49,342 nt of DNA from Niveispirillum lacus (GTDB lineage Bacteria > Pseudomonadota > Alphaproteobacteria > Azospirillales > Azospirillaceae), in the NCBI RefSeq assembly GCF_002251795.1, contig NZ_NOXU01000027.1, positions 1 through 49,342 on the forward strand. The letters are read 5' to 3'. This document shows, in pieces, positions 40,086 through 49,342 of the stretch; position 1 is the stretch's first letter; every line of letters begins with the position of its first letter. The notes beneath the pieces were generated by a model that saw only the letters and a list, made by a program, of their open reading frames with translations, was not told the DNA's origin and did no database searches. Position numbers and translations under genes: made by a program.

Positions 40086-41608
40086 CCCATCGCCTCCAGT
40101 GCTGGCCCCGCGATCATCGGCAGATGGCGGGGCAGCACCATGGTGAAGCACGTGCCCTCGCCCAGCACCGAGGTGACGGCGATGGTCCCGTGCAAGGACT
40201 GTGTCACCAAGTTATAGACGATGTGAAGCCCAAGACCCGACCCGCCGCGCGACCGGTTGGTGGTGAAAAAGGGTTCAAACAACCGGTTCAGATGTTCTGG
40301 TGGCACCCCGCGCCCATCATCGCGGAACCGCAGTTCCACCTGATCGCCGGGCAGTTCGCGCGCCTGGATCGTGATGGTTCCCTGCTGCCCCGGTTCAAAG
40401 GCATGAATTAGGGCGTTGATCAGCAGGTTGGTCAGCACCTGCGACAGGGCTCCGGGGAAACTGTCCATATGGATGCCGTAGGGGCATTCCACCGTCACCC
40501 GGTGCGGCTCCCCACGCAACCGCGGCGCCAGGCTTTGCAGCACCTCGTCAATGTAGGACCCCAACAGGAAATCCCGTCGTTCGGCACTGGCCTGATCGAC
40601 GGCCACCCGCTTGAAACTTTGCACCAGTTCGGCTGCCCGGCCGATATTGGAATGGACCAGCCGCGCACTGTCGCGCAGCATCTCCTGATAATCCGTCAAT
40701 TGTGCGCGGGTCAGTTTGCCATTCGCCACCAGGCGATCCAATGCCACCACCCCATCCTCCAGATGGGTGATGGCGGTCAGGGCAATACCGATCGGCGTAT
40801 TCAGTTCATGCGCCACACCGGCCACCAGACTGCCCAGGCTGGCCAGCTTCTCCGCCTGGGCCAGACTGTCGCGGGTCTCCACCAGTTGATGCTGCGCTAT
40901 TTCCAGATCCACCACCTGCTGCGCCAACTGGTCGCGCTGACTGGCAATGATGGCTTCACGCCGCGACAGTTCGTCATTGGCATCAACCAGCCGCGCCTGT
41001 TCGGCCTGCAATGCCCGTAGCCGCTGGAACTCCTTTCGGCGCAGAGTCGACAACTGATAAGCGGTAAAGCCACCGAAGATATTGGCCAGCGAATGCATCA
41101 CGATGGTGGTGCTGATCTGCGACGAGGTCGACCCCGACGCCGGCATAAAAATACTGATGTAGAGACCGCTGGCCGCCACCCCCCAGGGGATCTGGAAAAT
41201 CACCCGGGTCGGCAGGAAAAGGTAGTTCATCAACACGACGATCATCACAAAGAAACCGACCGTCAGCCCGACCTGGAACCCCTCGATCACCAGGGCACCG
41301 TATGAGGTGAGCGCCCAGATATAGGTGAGCGTCAGCATCACCATGGCATGGCGCACCCCGACCAGCGCAGCCCGCACCGGCACCAGCATGGTGGCGATAA
41401 TCAGAATATAGACCACGCCGCGCAGGGGCATCATCAGACCGAACACGGTCTCGCGGCTGAAATAAACAAAGTCGAGAGAGGCGGCCAACAGGTAAAACAC
41501 GGCCAGGGCCGTCAGATTGCGCCGCAACCCGCGCGCATCCGCATCCAGCACATGCTGCCGGAAATCCTGTTCCGTCGCCCTGTCGGCGAATTCCCCAAAC
41601 CTTAACAT
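40082..41608 (-). CDS. Six-TM sensor histidine kinase (copy 1)
   Basis: This is a 508-residue membrane kinase. Six hydrophobic segments lie between about 35 and 185 with short loops and no large periplasmic domain, so the sensor is probably the membrane unit itself. A coiled-coil linker (about 186-250) leads to the H-box SLVAGVAHELNTPIGIALTA with phospho-acceptor His267. N-box Asn residues (VLTNLLINALIHAF), DDGRG (430-434) and GGSGLGLHIV (455-464) complete the ATPase domain. No response regulator lies nearby. It is 232 bases downstream of a close paralogue in tandem and overlaps the convergent rpoH by 4 bases. Ligand and target unknown. Confidence 0.9.
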   Translation of the reverse strand: MLRFGEFADRATEQDFRQHVLDADARGLRRNLTALAVFYLLAASLDFVYFSRETVFGLMMPLRGVVYILIIATMLVPVRAALVGVRHAMVMLTLTYIWALTSYGALVIEGFQVGLTVGFFVMIVVLMNYLFLPTRVIFQIPWGVAASGLYISIFMPASGSTSSQISTTIVMHSLANIFGGFTAYQLSTLRRKEFQRLRALQAEQARLVDANDELSRREAIIASQRDQLAQQVVDLEIAQHQLVETRDSLAQAEKLASLGSLVAGVAHELNTPIGIALTAITHLEDGVVALDRLVANGKLTRAQLTDYQEMLRDSARLVHSNIGRAAELVQSFKRVAVDQASAERRDFLLGSYIDEVLQSLAPRLRGEPHRVTVECPYGIHMDSFPGALSQVLTNLLINALIHAFEPGQQGTITIQARELPGDQVELRFRDDGRGVPPEHLNRLFEPFFTTNRSRGGSGLGLHIVYNLVTQSLHGTIAVTSVLGEGTCFTMVLPRHLPMIAGPALEAMG

Positions 41609-41840
41609 TCGGGTGGTGCGCGCCTTCTCCCCTGCGGGCTACGCAGGTGCGCAACCTGCCGCGCATCCTATGAAATCAGGTGGCTGACAGCAACAGGCCT
41701 GCAAGCACAGGTGGATATTTACCCATGTAGATGCTGTCGAGGGGGGGGCCGTAACGGGTTCTGCACCCAACGAAACAGGCGGCCGCAGGTGCCAGCGCAC
41801 CCAACGCGGGCGACTCCATCCAACGGTGCCCCGGCTCCGC

Positions 41841-43352
41841 CTAATCGGGAAGAAGTTCGACCAGACTTACCTCTGCGGCCGGCAGATGACGGGGCAGTGT
41901 CAGGATGAAGCATGTCCCTTCCCCGTCGGCTGAGTTGACCGCAATGCTGCCCTTCAATGTCTGGGTCACCAGATTGAAGACAATGTGCAGGCCCAGACCC
42001 GAGCCCCCGCGCGACCGATTGGTGGTGAAAAAGGGTTCAAACAGCCGGGACAGGTGGTCAGGGTGGACGCCCCGGCCATTGTCCTGGAACACCAGTTCCA
42101 CCCGGTCTTCCGGCAGCGCGCGGCCAGTGATGGTAATGGTGCCCACCTTGCCAGGGTCAAAGGCATGGATCACCGCATTCATCACCAGATTGGTCAGAAC
42201 CTGAAACAACGCACCCGGATAGCTGTCCATATCGAGATCAGCCGGGCAATCGACGCTGATTCTATGCGGTTCACGGCGCAGACGTGGTCCCAGACTGGAC
42301 AAGACCTCTTCGATATAATGACGCAGCAGAAAGGGCCGGCGTTCCTCGCTGGCCTGGTCGACCGAGACACGTTTGAAGCTCTGCACCAGTTCGGCGGCCC
42401 GCGCGATGTTGACATGAACAAGCTGCGCGCTTTCCTGCAGCATCGTCTGATATTCCGCTAAACGGGTCCGGGTCAGTTTGCCATCGGCAACAGCCTGGTT
42501 GAGATCGGCAACCCCATCCTCGATATGGGTGATGGCGGTCAGGGCAATCCCAATTGGTGTGTTCAGTTCATGGGCAACCCCAGCCACCATGCCACCCAAG
42601 GCCGCCATCTTTTCCGCCCGGACCAGGTCATCCTGGGTGTCGATCAGGCGCTGGCGTACTTCTTCCAGCGCAACGACCTTTTCACTGAGCCGGTCGCGCT
42701 GCTCTGCGATCACGGTTTCGCGTTCGCGCAATTCCCGGTTCGCCTGCTGCAATTGCCGCAGATGCAGATAATCCCGACGCGAAAGGCTGGCCAACTGGGC
42801 ACTGATGAAAGCCCCGGCGGCATTGACCACAAACAACATGGCCAGGACCATCTTGGTCTGCGTAGGCGTCGGTCCGGTGATGGGCAGCAGCACCAATAGA
42901 TGCAGCAGGCTGGCCACCACCCCCCAGGCCACCATCCAGGACCAGCGGGTTGGCAGCAGCACATAATTCATGATCACGATGATGGCGACCGGGAAACTGA
43001 TGCCCAACGGGCTGGGTGCTTCCCCAAACCAGAACGGTCCAACAGCATTGACCGCAAACAACCCGGTCAGCAGCACCATGATACCGGCATGCCGCACCGT
43101 ATAGAAACGCGGATCGGCTGGCAGCAGCAGGATCGCCACCGACAGCGCCAGCATCGACATGCGCAATGGCAGCAGCAGGTTGGTCACCTGGGCCAGGGGC
43201 AGCGTGTAAAAATCGAACGCAATCGGGAAGAGGCGGAACAGCATCAAGGTCAGCAGCCCGATGCGTAGCTGCCGCACCTCCCGCGTCATGACGGCCAGAC
43301 GGAACTCCCGTTCCAGCGCCTTGTCGGTGAATTCCCCGAACCTGATGTTCAA
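41841..43352 (-). CDS. Six-TM sensor histidine kinase (copy 2)
   Basis: This is a 503-residue paralogue of the downstream kinase. Both begin with R-FGEF-D-A---EFR-type sequence and have six membrane segments (about 30-185), the same linker, and the H-box MVAGVAHELNTPIGIALTAI with His261. The ATPase motifs are ALFQVLTNLVMNAVIHAFDP, DNGRG and RGGSGLGLHIVFNL. Identity with copy 1 is high in the kinase core and much lower in the membrane part, so the two probably sense different signals but may share a target. No receiver domain or response regulator gene is present in the neighbourhood. It is separated from gshA by a hairpin at 43452-43478. Confidence 0.9.
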   Translation of the reverse strand: MNIRFGEFTDKALEREFRLAVMTREVRQLRIGLLTLMLFRLFPIAFDFYTLPLAQVTNLLLPLRMSMLALSVAILLLPADPRFYTVRHAGIMVLLTGLFAVNAVGPFWFGEAPSPLGISFPVAIIVIMNYVLLPTRWSWMVAWGVVASLLHLLVLLPITGPTPTQTKMVLAMLFVVNAAGAFISAQLASLSRRDYLHLRQLQQANRELRERETVIAEQRDRLSEKVVALEEVRQRLIDTQDDLVRAEKMAALGGMVAGVAHELNTPIGIALTAITHIEDGVADLNQAVADGKLTRTRLAEYQTMLQESAQLVHVNIARAAELVQSFKRVSVDQASEERRPFLLRHYIEEVLSSLGPRLRREPHRISVDCPADLDMDSYPGALFQVLTNLVMNAVIHAFDPGKVGTITITGRALPEDRVELVFQDNGRGVHPDHLSRLFEPFFTTNRSRGGSGLGLHIVFNLVTQTLKGSIAVNSADGEGTCFILTLPRHLPAAEVSLVELLPD

Positions 43353-43451
43353 AATGGCGCGCCCTTTACCCTGGCCGCATCTTGCATGCCGAAACGGACG
43401 GCATTGTAGTTAAATGAGTCGTGAACGACAACAAAATTGCCACCTGAAGTA

Positions 43452-43478
43452 CGAGGCGGCAATGTTGTTGCCGCCTCG
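43452..43478 (-). terminator. Terminator-like hairpin downstream of gshA
   Basis: Perfect 11-base arms CGAGGCGGCAA and TTGCCGCCTCG have a TGTTG loop, 9 bases after the gshA stop. On the minus strand the hairpin is followed within 20 bases by an ATTTTG tract. It is probably the gshA terminator. Confidence 0.6.
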
Positions 43479-43487
43479 CGAAACATT

Positions 43488-44855
43488 TCAATAGGCATAG
43501 TCCCGGTAGGCGGGATCAACACTGCCAGCCCAAACCGTTTCATACTTTTCCAGCATCTCGGTCGACAAGGACCGGCCCGACTCCGCAATGGCCACCAGCG
43601 GTTCGATGAAATGGGTTTCATCATCCCCCATACCGGCGGTACGCGCGCGGCTGCGCAACCCTTCGCGCGCAATATCAACCACGTGGCGGGCGACATCCTG
43701 CACAGTCCCCCCCTGAAACGGGGTGGACAGGCCCAGGCGGGGCACATCGCGGCGCAGGCTGGCGCGGTCTTCACGCGACCAGCCCTTGACCAGATCCCAA
43801 GCGGCATCCAGTGCCGCCCCGTCATACAGCAGCCCGACCCAAAGCGCTGGCAGGGCACAGAGGCGGCCCCAGGGGCCGGCATCGGCGCCGCGCATTTCCA
43901 GGTACTTTTTCAGGCGTACTTCCGGGAACATCGTCGTCATATGATCCGACCAGTCGGTCATCAACGGCAGTTCACCCGGCAGGATCGGCAGCTTGCCGTC
44001 CAGATAGTCGCGGAACGACAGGCCCGAGGCATCCAGGTATTTGCCGTCGCGATAGACAAAATACATGGGTACATCGAGCGCATAATCGACATACCGCTCG
44101 AACCCGAACCCATCCTCGAACACAAAGGGCAGATCGCCCGTCCGATCCTTGTCGGTATCGGTCCAGATATGCGACCGGAAGCTCTGGAAGCCGTTGGGCT
44201 TGCCCTCTGTGAAGGGGCTGGCCGCGAAAAGCGCCGTAGCGATCGGTTGCAGCGCCAGCGACACCCGGAACTTCTTGACCATGTCGGCTTCCGACGCGAA
44301 GTCCAGATTGACCTGCACCGTGCAGGTGCGGGTCATCATGTCCAGGCCCAGCGTCCCGACCTTGGGCATATAGTCGCCCATGATCTTGTAGCGGCCCTTG
44401 GGCATCCAGGGGATGTCAGACCGCTTCCATTTCGGATTGAAGCCCAGGCCCAGCATGCCGAAACCCAGATCCTGGCCGATGGCACGTACCTGGGACAGAT
44501 GCTCGCCCACCTCACCACAAGTCTGGTGGATGCTGGTCAGCGGTGCGCCCGACAGTTCAAACTGCCCGCCCGGTTCCAGGCTGATATTGGCCAGCCCTTG
44601 CGTCAGGGCAATGACATTGTCGCCCTCATAGACTGGTTGCCAACCGAATCGCTTCTGGAACTCCCCCAGAATCTCTCCGATCCCGCCAGGGCCGGCATAA
44701 GGGACGGGCGCGTGGTCGGGGCCGCGGAAGACGAACTTCTCATGCTCGGTACCGATGCGCCAATCGGCAGCCGGCTTATTGCCCTTCTCCAGATACTCGA
44801 CCAATTGCCGGCGGTCGGTGATCGGTTCGCCGCGCGACGTCGGAGGTGCGGACAT
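43488..44855 (-). CDS. gshA: Glutamate-cysteine ligase (alphaproteobacterial/plant type)
   Basis: This ATP-dependent enzyme forms gamma-glutamylcysteine, the first step of glutathione synthesis. The 455-residue product matches the plant/alphaproteobacterial family rather than E. coli Gsh[71 protein letters not shown], and [20 protein letters not shown]. Residues of the Glu-binding and ATP-binding segments ([14 protein letters not shown]) are intact. It lies 53 bases downstream of rsmE on the same strand, the order seen in many alphaproteobacteria, so an rsmE-gshA operon is likely. A terminator-like hairpin follows. Confidence 0.93.
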   Translation of the reverse strand: MSAPPTSRGEPITDRRQLVEYLEKGNKPAADWRIGTEHEKFVFRGPDHAPVPYAGPGGIGEILGEFQKRFGWQPVYEGDNVIALTQGLANISLEPGGQFELSGAPLTSIHQTCGEVGEHLSQVRAIGQDLGFGMLGLGFNPKWKRSDIPWMPKGRYKIMGDYMPKVGTLGLDMMTRTCTVQVNLDFASEADMVKKFRVSLALQPIATALFAASPFTEGKPNGFQSFRSHIWTDTDKDRTGDLPFVFEDGFGFERYVDYALDVPMYFVYRDGKYLDASGLSFRDYLDGKLPILPGELPLMTDWSDHMTTMFPEVRLKKYLEMRGADAGPWGRLCALPALWVGLLYDGAALDAAWDLVKGWSREDRASLRRDVPRLGLSTPFQGGTVQDVARHVVDIAREGLRSRARTAGMGDDETHFIEPLVAIAESGRSLSTEMLEKYETVWAGSVDPAYRDYAY

Positions 44856-44908
44856 GCTCAGATTTCCTTAACGACTAAGGATGTTGCAGGGACGGCAGGG
44901 CGGAAACA

Positions 44909-45691
44909 TCAGACACGATTGGGCGGTCGCGCATCACCATCGCCGCATCGCCAGTCGCCTGCCGCCGCCTGCCAGACGGCAAGGGCGGAAAAGGCGGCCG
45001 TGTCGGCGCGCAGCACGCGCGGCCCCAGGCCAACGCTTACCACAAAGGGCAGGCGGCGCAGGGCATCAAGTTCTTGTCTGTCAAATCCCCCCTCCGGACC
45101 CACAAGGAATGCGACGGGCTTGCCCGCGGCCGCTGTGACGGCGGTCACCAGCGGTTGCGCGTCCCCGCTCTCCGCGGCAACGAACAGGGTGCGGCCGGGT
45201 TCCCAGGTGGTCAGCAGCTTTTGCAGGTCGATCCCGTCCACAACGTCCGGCGCGTCCAGCCGCTCGCACTGTTCGGCGGCCTCCAATGCATTGGCGCGCA
45301 GCCGGTCCAGATTGATCCGTCCGACATCGCTGCGCCGGGTATAGACCGGCACCAGCCGCCCCACGCCCAATTCCACCGCCTTTTCCACCACATATTCGCT
45401 GCGCCCGCCCTTCAACGGCGCAAAGACCAGCCAGGGTGAGGGCGGCGCATCGGTCACGGGGGTGCGGGTTTGGCGGTCCAGCCGCAGCATGCCGGCGGAT
45501 TTGGCCAGCGTTTCGATACTGGCCAGATATTCCCCATCCCTGCCATTGAAGGCCAGGACCTTGTCCCCCGGCCCCTGGCGCAACACGGCGCGCAGATAAT
45601 GCGCCCGGTCACCATCCAGCGCCACCATGCCCTCCGCGGCCAGGGGCTGGTCAATGAACAGGCGGGTACGGGGCAGGGCGTCGGCGGCCAT
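44909..45691 (-). CDS. rsmE: 16S rRNA (uracil-1498-N3)-methyltransferase
   Basis: RsmE methylates U1498 in the decoding region of 16S rRNA. This 260-residue copy has the N-terminal PUA-like domain (RLFIDQPLAAEGMVALDGDR, AHYLRAVLRQGPGDKVLAFN). The SPOUT knot shows KGGRSEYVVEKAVELGVGRL, FLVGPEGGFDRQELDAL and VGLGPRVLRADTAAFSALAV, where the GPEGG and LGPRVLR.(E/D)TA motifs bind SAM. ATG 45691 begins MAADALPRTRLFID. It is divergent from glyQ (210 bases) and upstream of gshA (53 bases). Nothing in the sequence is unusual. Confidence 0.93.
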   Translation of the reverse strand: MAADALPRTRLFIDQPLAAEGMVALDGDRAHYLRAVLRQGPGDKVLAFNGRDGEYLASIETLAKSAGMLRLDRQTRTPVTDAPPSPWLVFAPLKGGRSEYVVEKAVELGVGRLVPVYTRRSDVGRINLDRLRANALEAAEQCERLDAPDVVDGIDLQKLLTTWEPGRTLFVAAESGDAQPLVTAVTAAAGKPVAFLVGPEGGFDRQELDALRRLPFVVSVGLGPRVLRADTAAFSALAVWQAAAGDWRCGDGDARPPNRV

Positions 45692-45901
45692 GGTCGTTCC
45701 AGGGTGATCTCACGTAAAGCAATAGGCTTTTCCCACACAAAGGCCAAGCCCGGCAGTGTGGTCAGGGCGGCATCCGCGCAATAAACGCATCATCAGCCCT
45801 GCGTTCCCCGCACAGAACATAGTCAGGTCGTTGCCTTGATTTGACCCTTGGCGCCCTCTAAGGTGCGATGCAGTGTAACAAGCGTGTGAAGTATCGGGAC
45901 C

Positions 45902-46798
45902 ATGGCGGCGAAAGAACCCCTCTCCTTCCAGGGCGTTATCCTGACCCTGCAGAATTTCTGGGCGGCCCAGGGCTGCCTGGTTTTGCAGCCCTACGACATG
46001 GAAGTGGGTGCGGGCACGTTCCACCCGGCCACCACCTTGCGCGCACTGGGTCCTGACAACTGGAATGCCGCTTATGTTCAGCCCTCGCGCCGTCCCAAGG
46101 ATGGGCGCTATGGCGAAAACCCCAACCGCCTGCAGCATTATTACCAGTTCCAGGTGATCATGAAGCCGTCGCCGGCCAACATCCAGGACCTGTATCTACA
46201 GTCGCTGGTGGCGCTGGGCGTTGATCCGGCCCTGCACGATATCCGCTTTGTTGAGGATGACTGGGAAAGCCCGACACTCGGCGCCTGGGGCCTGGGCTGG
46301 GAGGTCTGGTGCGACGGTATGGAAGTGTCGCAGTTCACCTATTTCCAGCAGGTGGGCGGCATCGGCGTGGAGAAGGTGGCGGCCGAACTGACCTATGGTC
46401 TGGAGCGCCTCGCCATGTATATCCAGGGCGTGGAAAACGTCTACGACCTGCGCTTCAACGATCCCGTGGGTGACCGCCCGGCCGTGAAATATGGCGAGGT
46501 GTTCCACCGCGCCGAACAGGAATATTCCGCGCATAACTTTGAATACGCCAATACGGAGATGCTGTTGCAGCATTTCCAGAACGCGGAGAAGGAATGCGCG
46601 GCCCTGCTGTCCCATGGTTTGGCCCTGCCCGCCTATGACCAGTGCATCAAGGCCAGCCATCTGTTCAATCTGCTGGATGCGCGCGGGGTCATTTCGGTGG
46701 TGGAACGACAGAGCTATATCCTGCGGGTGCGCGCGCTGGCCAAGGCCTGTTGCGAGGCGTGGCTGGCCGATGGCTACCGCAAGGGTAAAGCCGCCTGA
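45902..46798 (+). CDS. glyQ: Glycyl-tRNA synthetase alpha subunit
   Basis: This is the alpha chain of the tetrameric alpha2-beta2 glycyl-tRNA synthetase; it holds the aminoacylation site. The 298-residue product carries [80 protein letters not shown]-like sequence and [20 protein letters not shown], i.e. the class II motifs of GlyQ. Start ATG 45902; glyS follows 51 bases downstream (42 if GTG 46841 is its start). The two subunits are encoded together. The gene is divergent from rsmE. Confidence 0.97.
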   Translation: MAAKEPLSFQGVILTLQNFWAAQGCLVLQPYDMEVGAGTFHPATTLRALGPDNWNAAYVQPSRRPKDGRYGENPNRLQHYYQFQVIMKPSPANIQDLYLQSLVALGVDPALHDIRFVEDDWESPTLGAWGLGWEVWCDGMEVSQFTYFQQVGGIGVEKVAAELTYGLERLAMYIQGVENVYDLRFNDPVGDRPAVKYGEVFHRAEQEYSAHNFEYANTEMLLQHFQNAEKECAALLSHGLALPAYDQCIKASHLFNLLDARGVISVVERQSYILRVRALAKACCEAWLADGYRKGKAA

Positions 46799-46849
46799 CC
46801 CTGATCATTACGAGACCAGAACAATAATCTCCGGACGCTTGTGACCAAA

Positions 46850-49090
46850 ATGGCCGAACTGCTGATCGAACTGTTCATGGAAGAAATCCCGGCCCGCATG
46901 CAGGTGCGCGCGGCTGAGGATTTCAAGCGTCTGGTGACGGAGAAGCTGTCGGCGGCGGGTATTGGTTTCACCCAGGCCGAGGTTCATTCCACCCCCCGCC
47001 GACTGGCCCTGCTGGTCGACGGTCTGCCGACCGCGCAAGCCGACGTGCGGGAAGAAAAGAAAGGGCCGCGCGTCGGGTCGCCCGAACAGGCGCTGGCCGG
47101 GTTCCTGAAATCCGCCGGCCTGTCCAGCATCGATCAGGCCGAACAGCGCGACACCGGCAAGGGCGTGTTCTATTTCGCGGTGATCGAAAAGAAGGGCGGC
47201 GCCACCATCGACGCCCTGCCCGGCATCATTGATGCCGCCATCCGCGAACTGCCCTGGCCCAAGTCCATGCGCTGGGGTGCCAATGAATTCCTGTGGGTGC
47301 GTCCGCTGCATTCCATCATCGCCCTGTTTGATGGTGCCGTCATTCCCGGCACCCTGGACCTGGGCGGTACTAGCATTGCCTATGGCAACCAGACCGAAGG
47401 CCACCGGTTTCTATCGCCCGGTGCCTTCGCCGTCAGCAGCTTCGCCGACTATGCGTCCAAGCTGCTGGCAGCCCATGTCGTGTTGGACCGGGAGGAGCGC
47501 AAGCGCCTGATCCTGGCCGGCGCGCGAGATGCGGCGAAGGCCGAAGGCTTTGTCCTGAAGGATGATCCGGGTCTGCTGGAAGAAGTGGCGGGTCTGGTCG
47601 AATGGCCCGTGGTCCTGACCGGTGCCATCGACAATCAATTCATGGACGTGCCGGCGGAGGTGCTGACCACGTCGATGCGCACGCATCAGCGTTACTTCGC
47701 TCTCGAAACCGCCGACGGCAAGCTGGCCCCGCGCTTTGTCGTGGTCGCCAACCGCACCACCATCGACGGTGGCAAGGCCGTCATCGCCGGCAATGAACGC
47801 GTCCTGCGCGCCCGCCTGTCAGACGCCAAGTTCTTCTGGGACCAGGATTTGAAGGTGAAACTGGAAGACCGGGTGCCCGGCCTGAAGGACATTACCTTCC
47901 ATGCCAAGCTGGGCACCCTGGCGCAGCGGGTGGAGCGGATTGAGGCGCTGTCGGTTGCCATCGCCAAGGCCCTGAATTGGGACGAAGCAACGGTTGAACA
48001 GGCAGCATTGGCCGCCCGCCTGTCCAAGTCCGACCTGACCACGGGCGTGGTGGGTGAATTCCCCGAGGTCCAGGGCATCATGGGCCGCTATGTCGCCTAT
48101 CACGAAGGGCTGCCGGCCGCCGTAGCCGAGGCGATTGCCGACCATTACAAGCCGCTGGGCCCGTCCGACCGCGTGCCGACCGACAAGGTGTCGGTGGCGG
48201 TGGCGCTCGCCGAGAAGATCGACACGCTGGTCGCCTTCTTCGGCATCGACGAAAAGCCCACCGGTTCCCGCGATCCGTTCGCCCTGCGCCGTGCGGCGCT
48301 GGGTGTGATCCGGCTGATCGTGGAAAATGGGCTGCGGGTGAAGCTGGGTGAGGTCATCAAAGGTCATCTGTCGCTGATCGCCCGGTCGGCAGGGGCCGCC
48401 GTCGGCCATGATGTCGGCAAGGACCTTGAAGAGTTGGTGTTCGGGATTGTCGGCAACGCTAATCCTCTTGCGGCTGAAGAACTGCACGCGCATTTACAGC
48501 CCTATGTTTCGGACGCCGCGAAACAGACCGTGTTGGTTGACGTCTTTAACAAGTGTCTGCGTGGCGCATCCGACGTGCTGCCCTTCTTCTATGACCGCCT
48601 GAAGGTCAGCTTGAAGGAAAAGGGTGTCCGTCACGACCTGATTGACGCTGTGCTTGCATTGGGCGGCGAGGATGATTTCGTCCGCCTGCTGGCCCGCGTC
48701 GAGGCGCTGTCCGGCCTGATCGCCACCGATGACGGCAAGAACCTGCTGGCCGCTGCCAAGCGCGCCAGCAATATCCTGCGCATCGAGGAAAAGAAGGACG
48801 GCCCGCATGATGGTGCCGTCGATGCCGGCCTGTTGACCCAGGATGAGGAAAAGGCCCTGGCCGACGCCCTGGTCGCGGCCCATAGCCGAGCGGCCCCCCT
48901 TATCGCGGCAGAAGACTTCACCGGTGCCATGGCGGCCTTCGCGGCGCTCCGCGCGCCCGTCGATGCCTTCTTTGAGAAGGTGACGGTCAACGCGCCGGAA
49001 GCGCCGGTGCGCGCCAACCGCCTGCGCCTGTTGAGCCAGATCCGCGCGACGCTGAACCTGATCGCCGACTTCTCGAAGATCGAAGGCTGA
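46850..49090 (+). CDS. glyS: Glycyl-tRNA synthetase beta subunit
   Basis: The beta chain binds tRNA-Gly. The 746-residue product shows the GlyS order: [37 protein letters not shown], the middle region [56 protein letters not shown], and [20 protein letters not shown]. The HD-like and anticodon-binding DALR regions follow to the end ([20 protein letters not shown]). I use ATG 46850 because conserved family starts begin MAELL; GTG 46841 is in frame three codons earlier. It is 51 bases after glyQ. The length is slightly above the usual 690-700 residues but shows no insertion that I can identify. Confidence 0.96.
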   Translation: MAELLIELFMEEIPARMQVRAAEDFKRLVTEKLSAAGIGFTQAEVHSTPRRLALLVDGLPTAQADVREEKKGPRVGSPEQALAGFLKSAGLSSIDQAEQRDTGKGVFYFAVIEKKGGATIDALPGIIDAAIRELPWPKSMRWGANEFLWVRPLHSIIALFDGAVIPGTLDLGGTSIAYGNQTEGHRFLSPGAFAVSSFADYASKLLAAHVVLDREERKRLILAGARDAAKAEGFVLKDDPGLLEEVAGLVEWPVVLTGAIDNQFMDVPAEVLTTSMRTHQRYFALETADGKLAPRFVVVANRTTIDGGKAVIAGNERVLRARLSDAKFFWDQDLKVKLEDRVPGLKDITFHAKLGTLAQRVERIEALSVAIAKALNWDEATVEQAALAARLSKSDLTTGVVGEFPEVQGIMGRYVAYHEGLPAAVAEAIADHYKPLGPSDRVPTDKVSVAVALAEKIDTLVAFFGIDEKPTGSRDPFALRRAALGVIRLIVENGLRVKLGEVIKGHLSLIARSAGAAVGHDVGKDLEELVFGIVGNANPLAAEELHAHLQPYVSDAAKQTVLVDVFNKCLRGASDVLPFFYDRLKVSLKEKGVRHDLIDAVLALGGEDDFVRLLARVEALSGLIATDDGKNLLAAAKRASNILRIEEKKDGPHDGAVDAGLLTQDEEKALADALVAAHSRAAPLIAAEDFTGAMAAFAALRAPVDAFFEKVTVNAPEAPVRANRLRLLSQIRATLNLIADFSKIEG

Positions 49091-49110
49091 CCCCATGATC
49101 CTTCACCCCC

Positions 49111-49142
49111 GCACCCCCCGCCCGCCACGGCGGGCGCGGTGC
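49111..49142 (+). terminator. Strong GC hairpin downstream of glyS
   Basis: The inner stem CGCCCGCC/GGCGGGCG (49119-49136, 2-base loop) is extended by outer GCAC/GTGC pairing. It begins 21 bases after the glyS stop. There is no T run, so it may act as an mRNA-stabilising hairpin rather than a classic terminator. Confidence 0.5.
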
Positions 49143-49246
49143 GGCGGTAAAGGTAGTGGAATTACGCTATCCTTGTTGCAGTGCGGTAGTTTGGTAGTGG
49201 TGGGGGCCGATGGTGCCCACGCACTCCCGCACTCCCCCCCGTCATC

Positions 49247-49342
49247 CCCGCGAAAGCGGGGACCCAGTGTCGAGGCGCGTCAGCGCCGATATGAGTCATA
49301 TCGCGGCTATCGCCGCTCTCGCTGGGTCCCCGCTTTCGCGGG
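49247..49342. repeat. Structured intergenic repeat (REP/RIME-like), cut by the window edge
   Basis: A 21-base arm CCCGCGAAAGCGGGGACCCAG (49247-49267) recurs as a perfect inverted copy at 49322-49342, the last base of the window. Each arm is itself a hairpin (CCCCGC-GAAA-GCGGGG type). Between the arms lie smaller inverted repeats (GATATG-AGT-CATATC at 49288-49302; GCGGC-TATC-GCCGC). The GTCATCCCCGCGAAAGCGGGGACCCAG form is a widespread intergenic repeat in alphaproteobacteria. The outer arm probably continues past the window with GATGAC. Confidence 0.75.

Noticed and set aside
43437-45344. A 635-codon plus-strand open frame
   Set aside because: It is antisense to gshA and rsmE, both with full family motifs. 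No motif or ribosome-binding site supports it.
45831-45864. Promoter for glyQ (TTGATT, 17 bases, TAAGGT)
   Set aside because: The spacing is right but the -10 match is only three of six. It is not strong enough to list as a feature.
49247-49342. CRISPR array
   Set aside because: There are only two copies, in inverted orientation, with no regular spacers and no cas genes. It fits an intergenic hairpin repeat.

Overview
The window reads as a chromosomal segment of a GC-rich Gram-negative alphaproteobacterium. The best fit by inference is Rhodospirillales, near Azospirillaceae such as Niveispirillum. Supporting features are a COQ9-family gene near rpsU, a sigma-32 with the RpoH box, an alphaproteobacterial-type glutamate-cysteine ligase, a split GlyQ/GlyS glycyl-tRNA synthetase, and three large TonB-dependent receptors. 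Gene density is high. I see no tRNA or rRNA gene, insertion sequence, phage gene or CRISPR array.

Layout. 1-2.5 kb: start of lepA (minus), a KefB/C-like antiporter without its RCK domain, the pseudouridine synthase RluE and a small HNH protein. 2.7-7.2 kb: a TonB-dependent receptor, three back-to-back palindromes, then a DUF2000 gene and a LysE exporter facing an AraC regulator. 7.3-9.2 kb: rpsU, def and a COQ9-family gene. 9.3-12.4 kb: a MarR-like regulator with an orphan upstream gene, and a membrane-bound CadC-type regulator carrying a TolB-like propeller. 12.7-19.3 kb: two divergent TonB-dependent receptors, the second translationally coupled to a PepSY-type membrane protein in a probable siderophore uptake and ferric reduction unit. 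19.3-20.8 kb: a YbjQ gene coupled to a membrane-anchored protein that appears to contain a second, diverged YbjQ domain, plus a small orphan. 20.9-24.3 kb: a Sel1-SPOR protein, an O-antigen-ligase-like membrane protein and YgfZ. 24.3-28.4 kb: a very long HAMP/coiled-coil membrane protein, then two secreted proteins that both appear to mature at an N-terminal histidine (DUF4198 plus a small partner). 28.4-33.4 kb (all minus): desaturase, small secreted protein, RlmL-like methyltransferase, a SahR-like ArsR/methyltransferase fusion, and metF. 33.7-39.1 kb: TAT-exported TRAP-type binding protein, aldo/keto reductase (Tas), ThpR, threonine aldolase, a DUF6476-like protein and RluD. 39.2-43.4 kb: rpoH and two tandem paralogous histidine kinases with no response regulator. 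43.5-49.1 kb: gshA, rsmE, glyQ and glyS, followed by a structured intergenic repeat cut by the window edge.

Functionally, most of the window is housekeeping: translation (lepA, rpsU, def, rluE, rluD, rsmE, rlmL-like, glyQS), one-carbon and sulfur metabolism (metF with its SahR-like regulator, gshA, ygfZ), and ubiquinone synthesis. Interspersed are accessory envelope and uptake modules. I find no obvious defence or biosynthetic island. The least explained material is the YbjQ pair, the N-terminal-His secreted pair, the 893-residue HAMP coiled-coil protein, the twin kinases, the C-terminal repeat on the desaturase, and the triple palindrome at 5179-5245.
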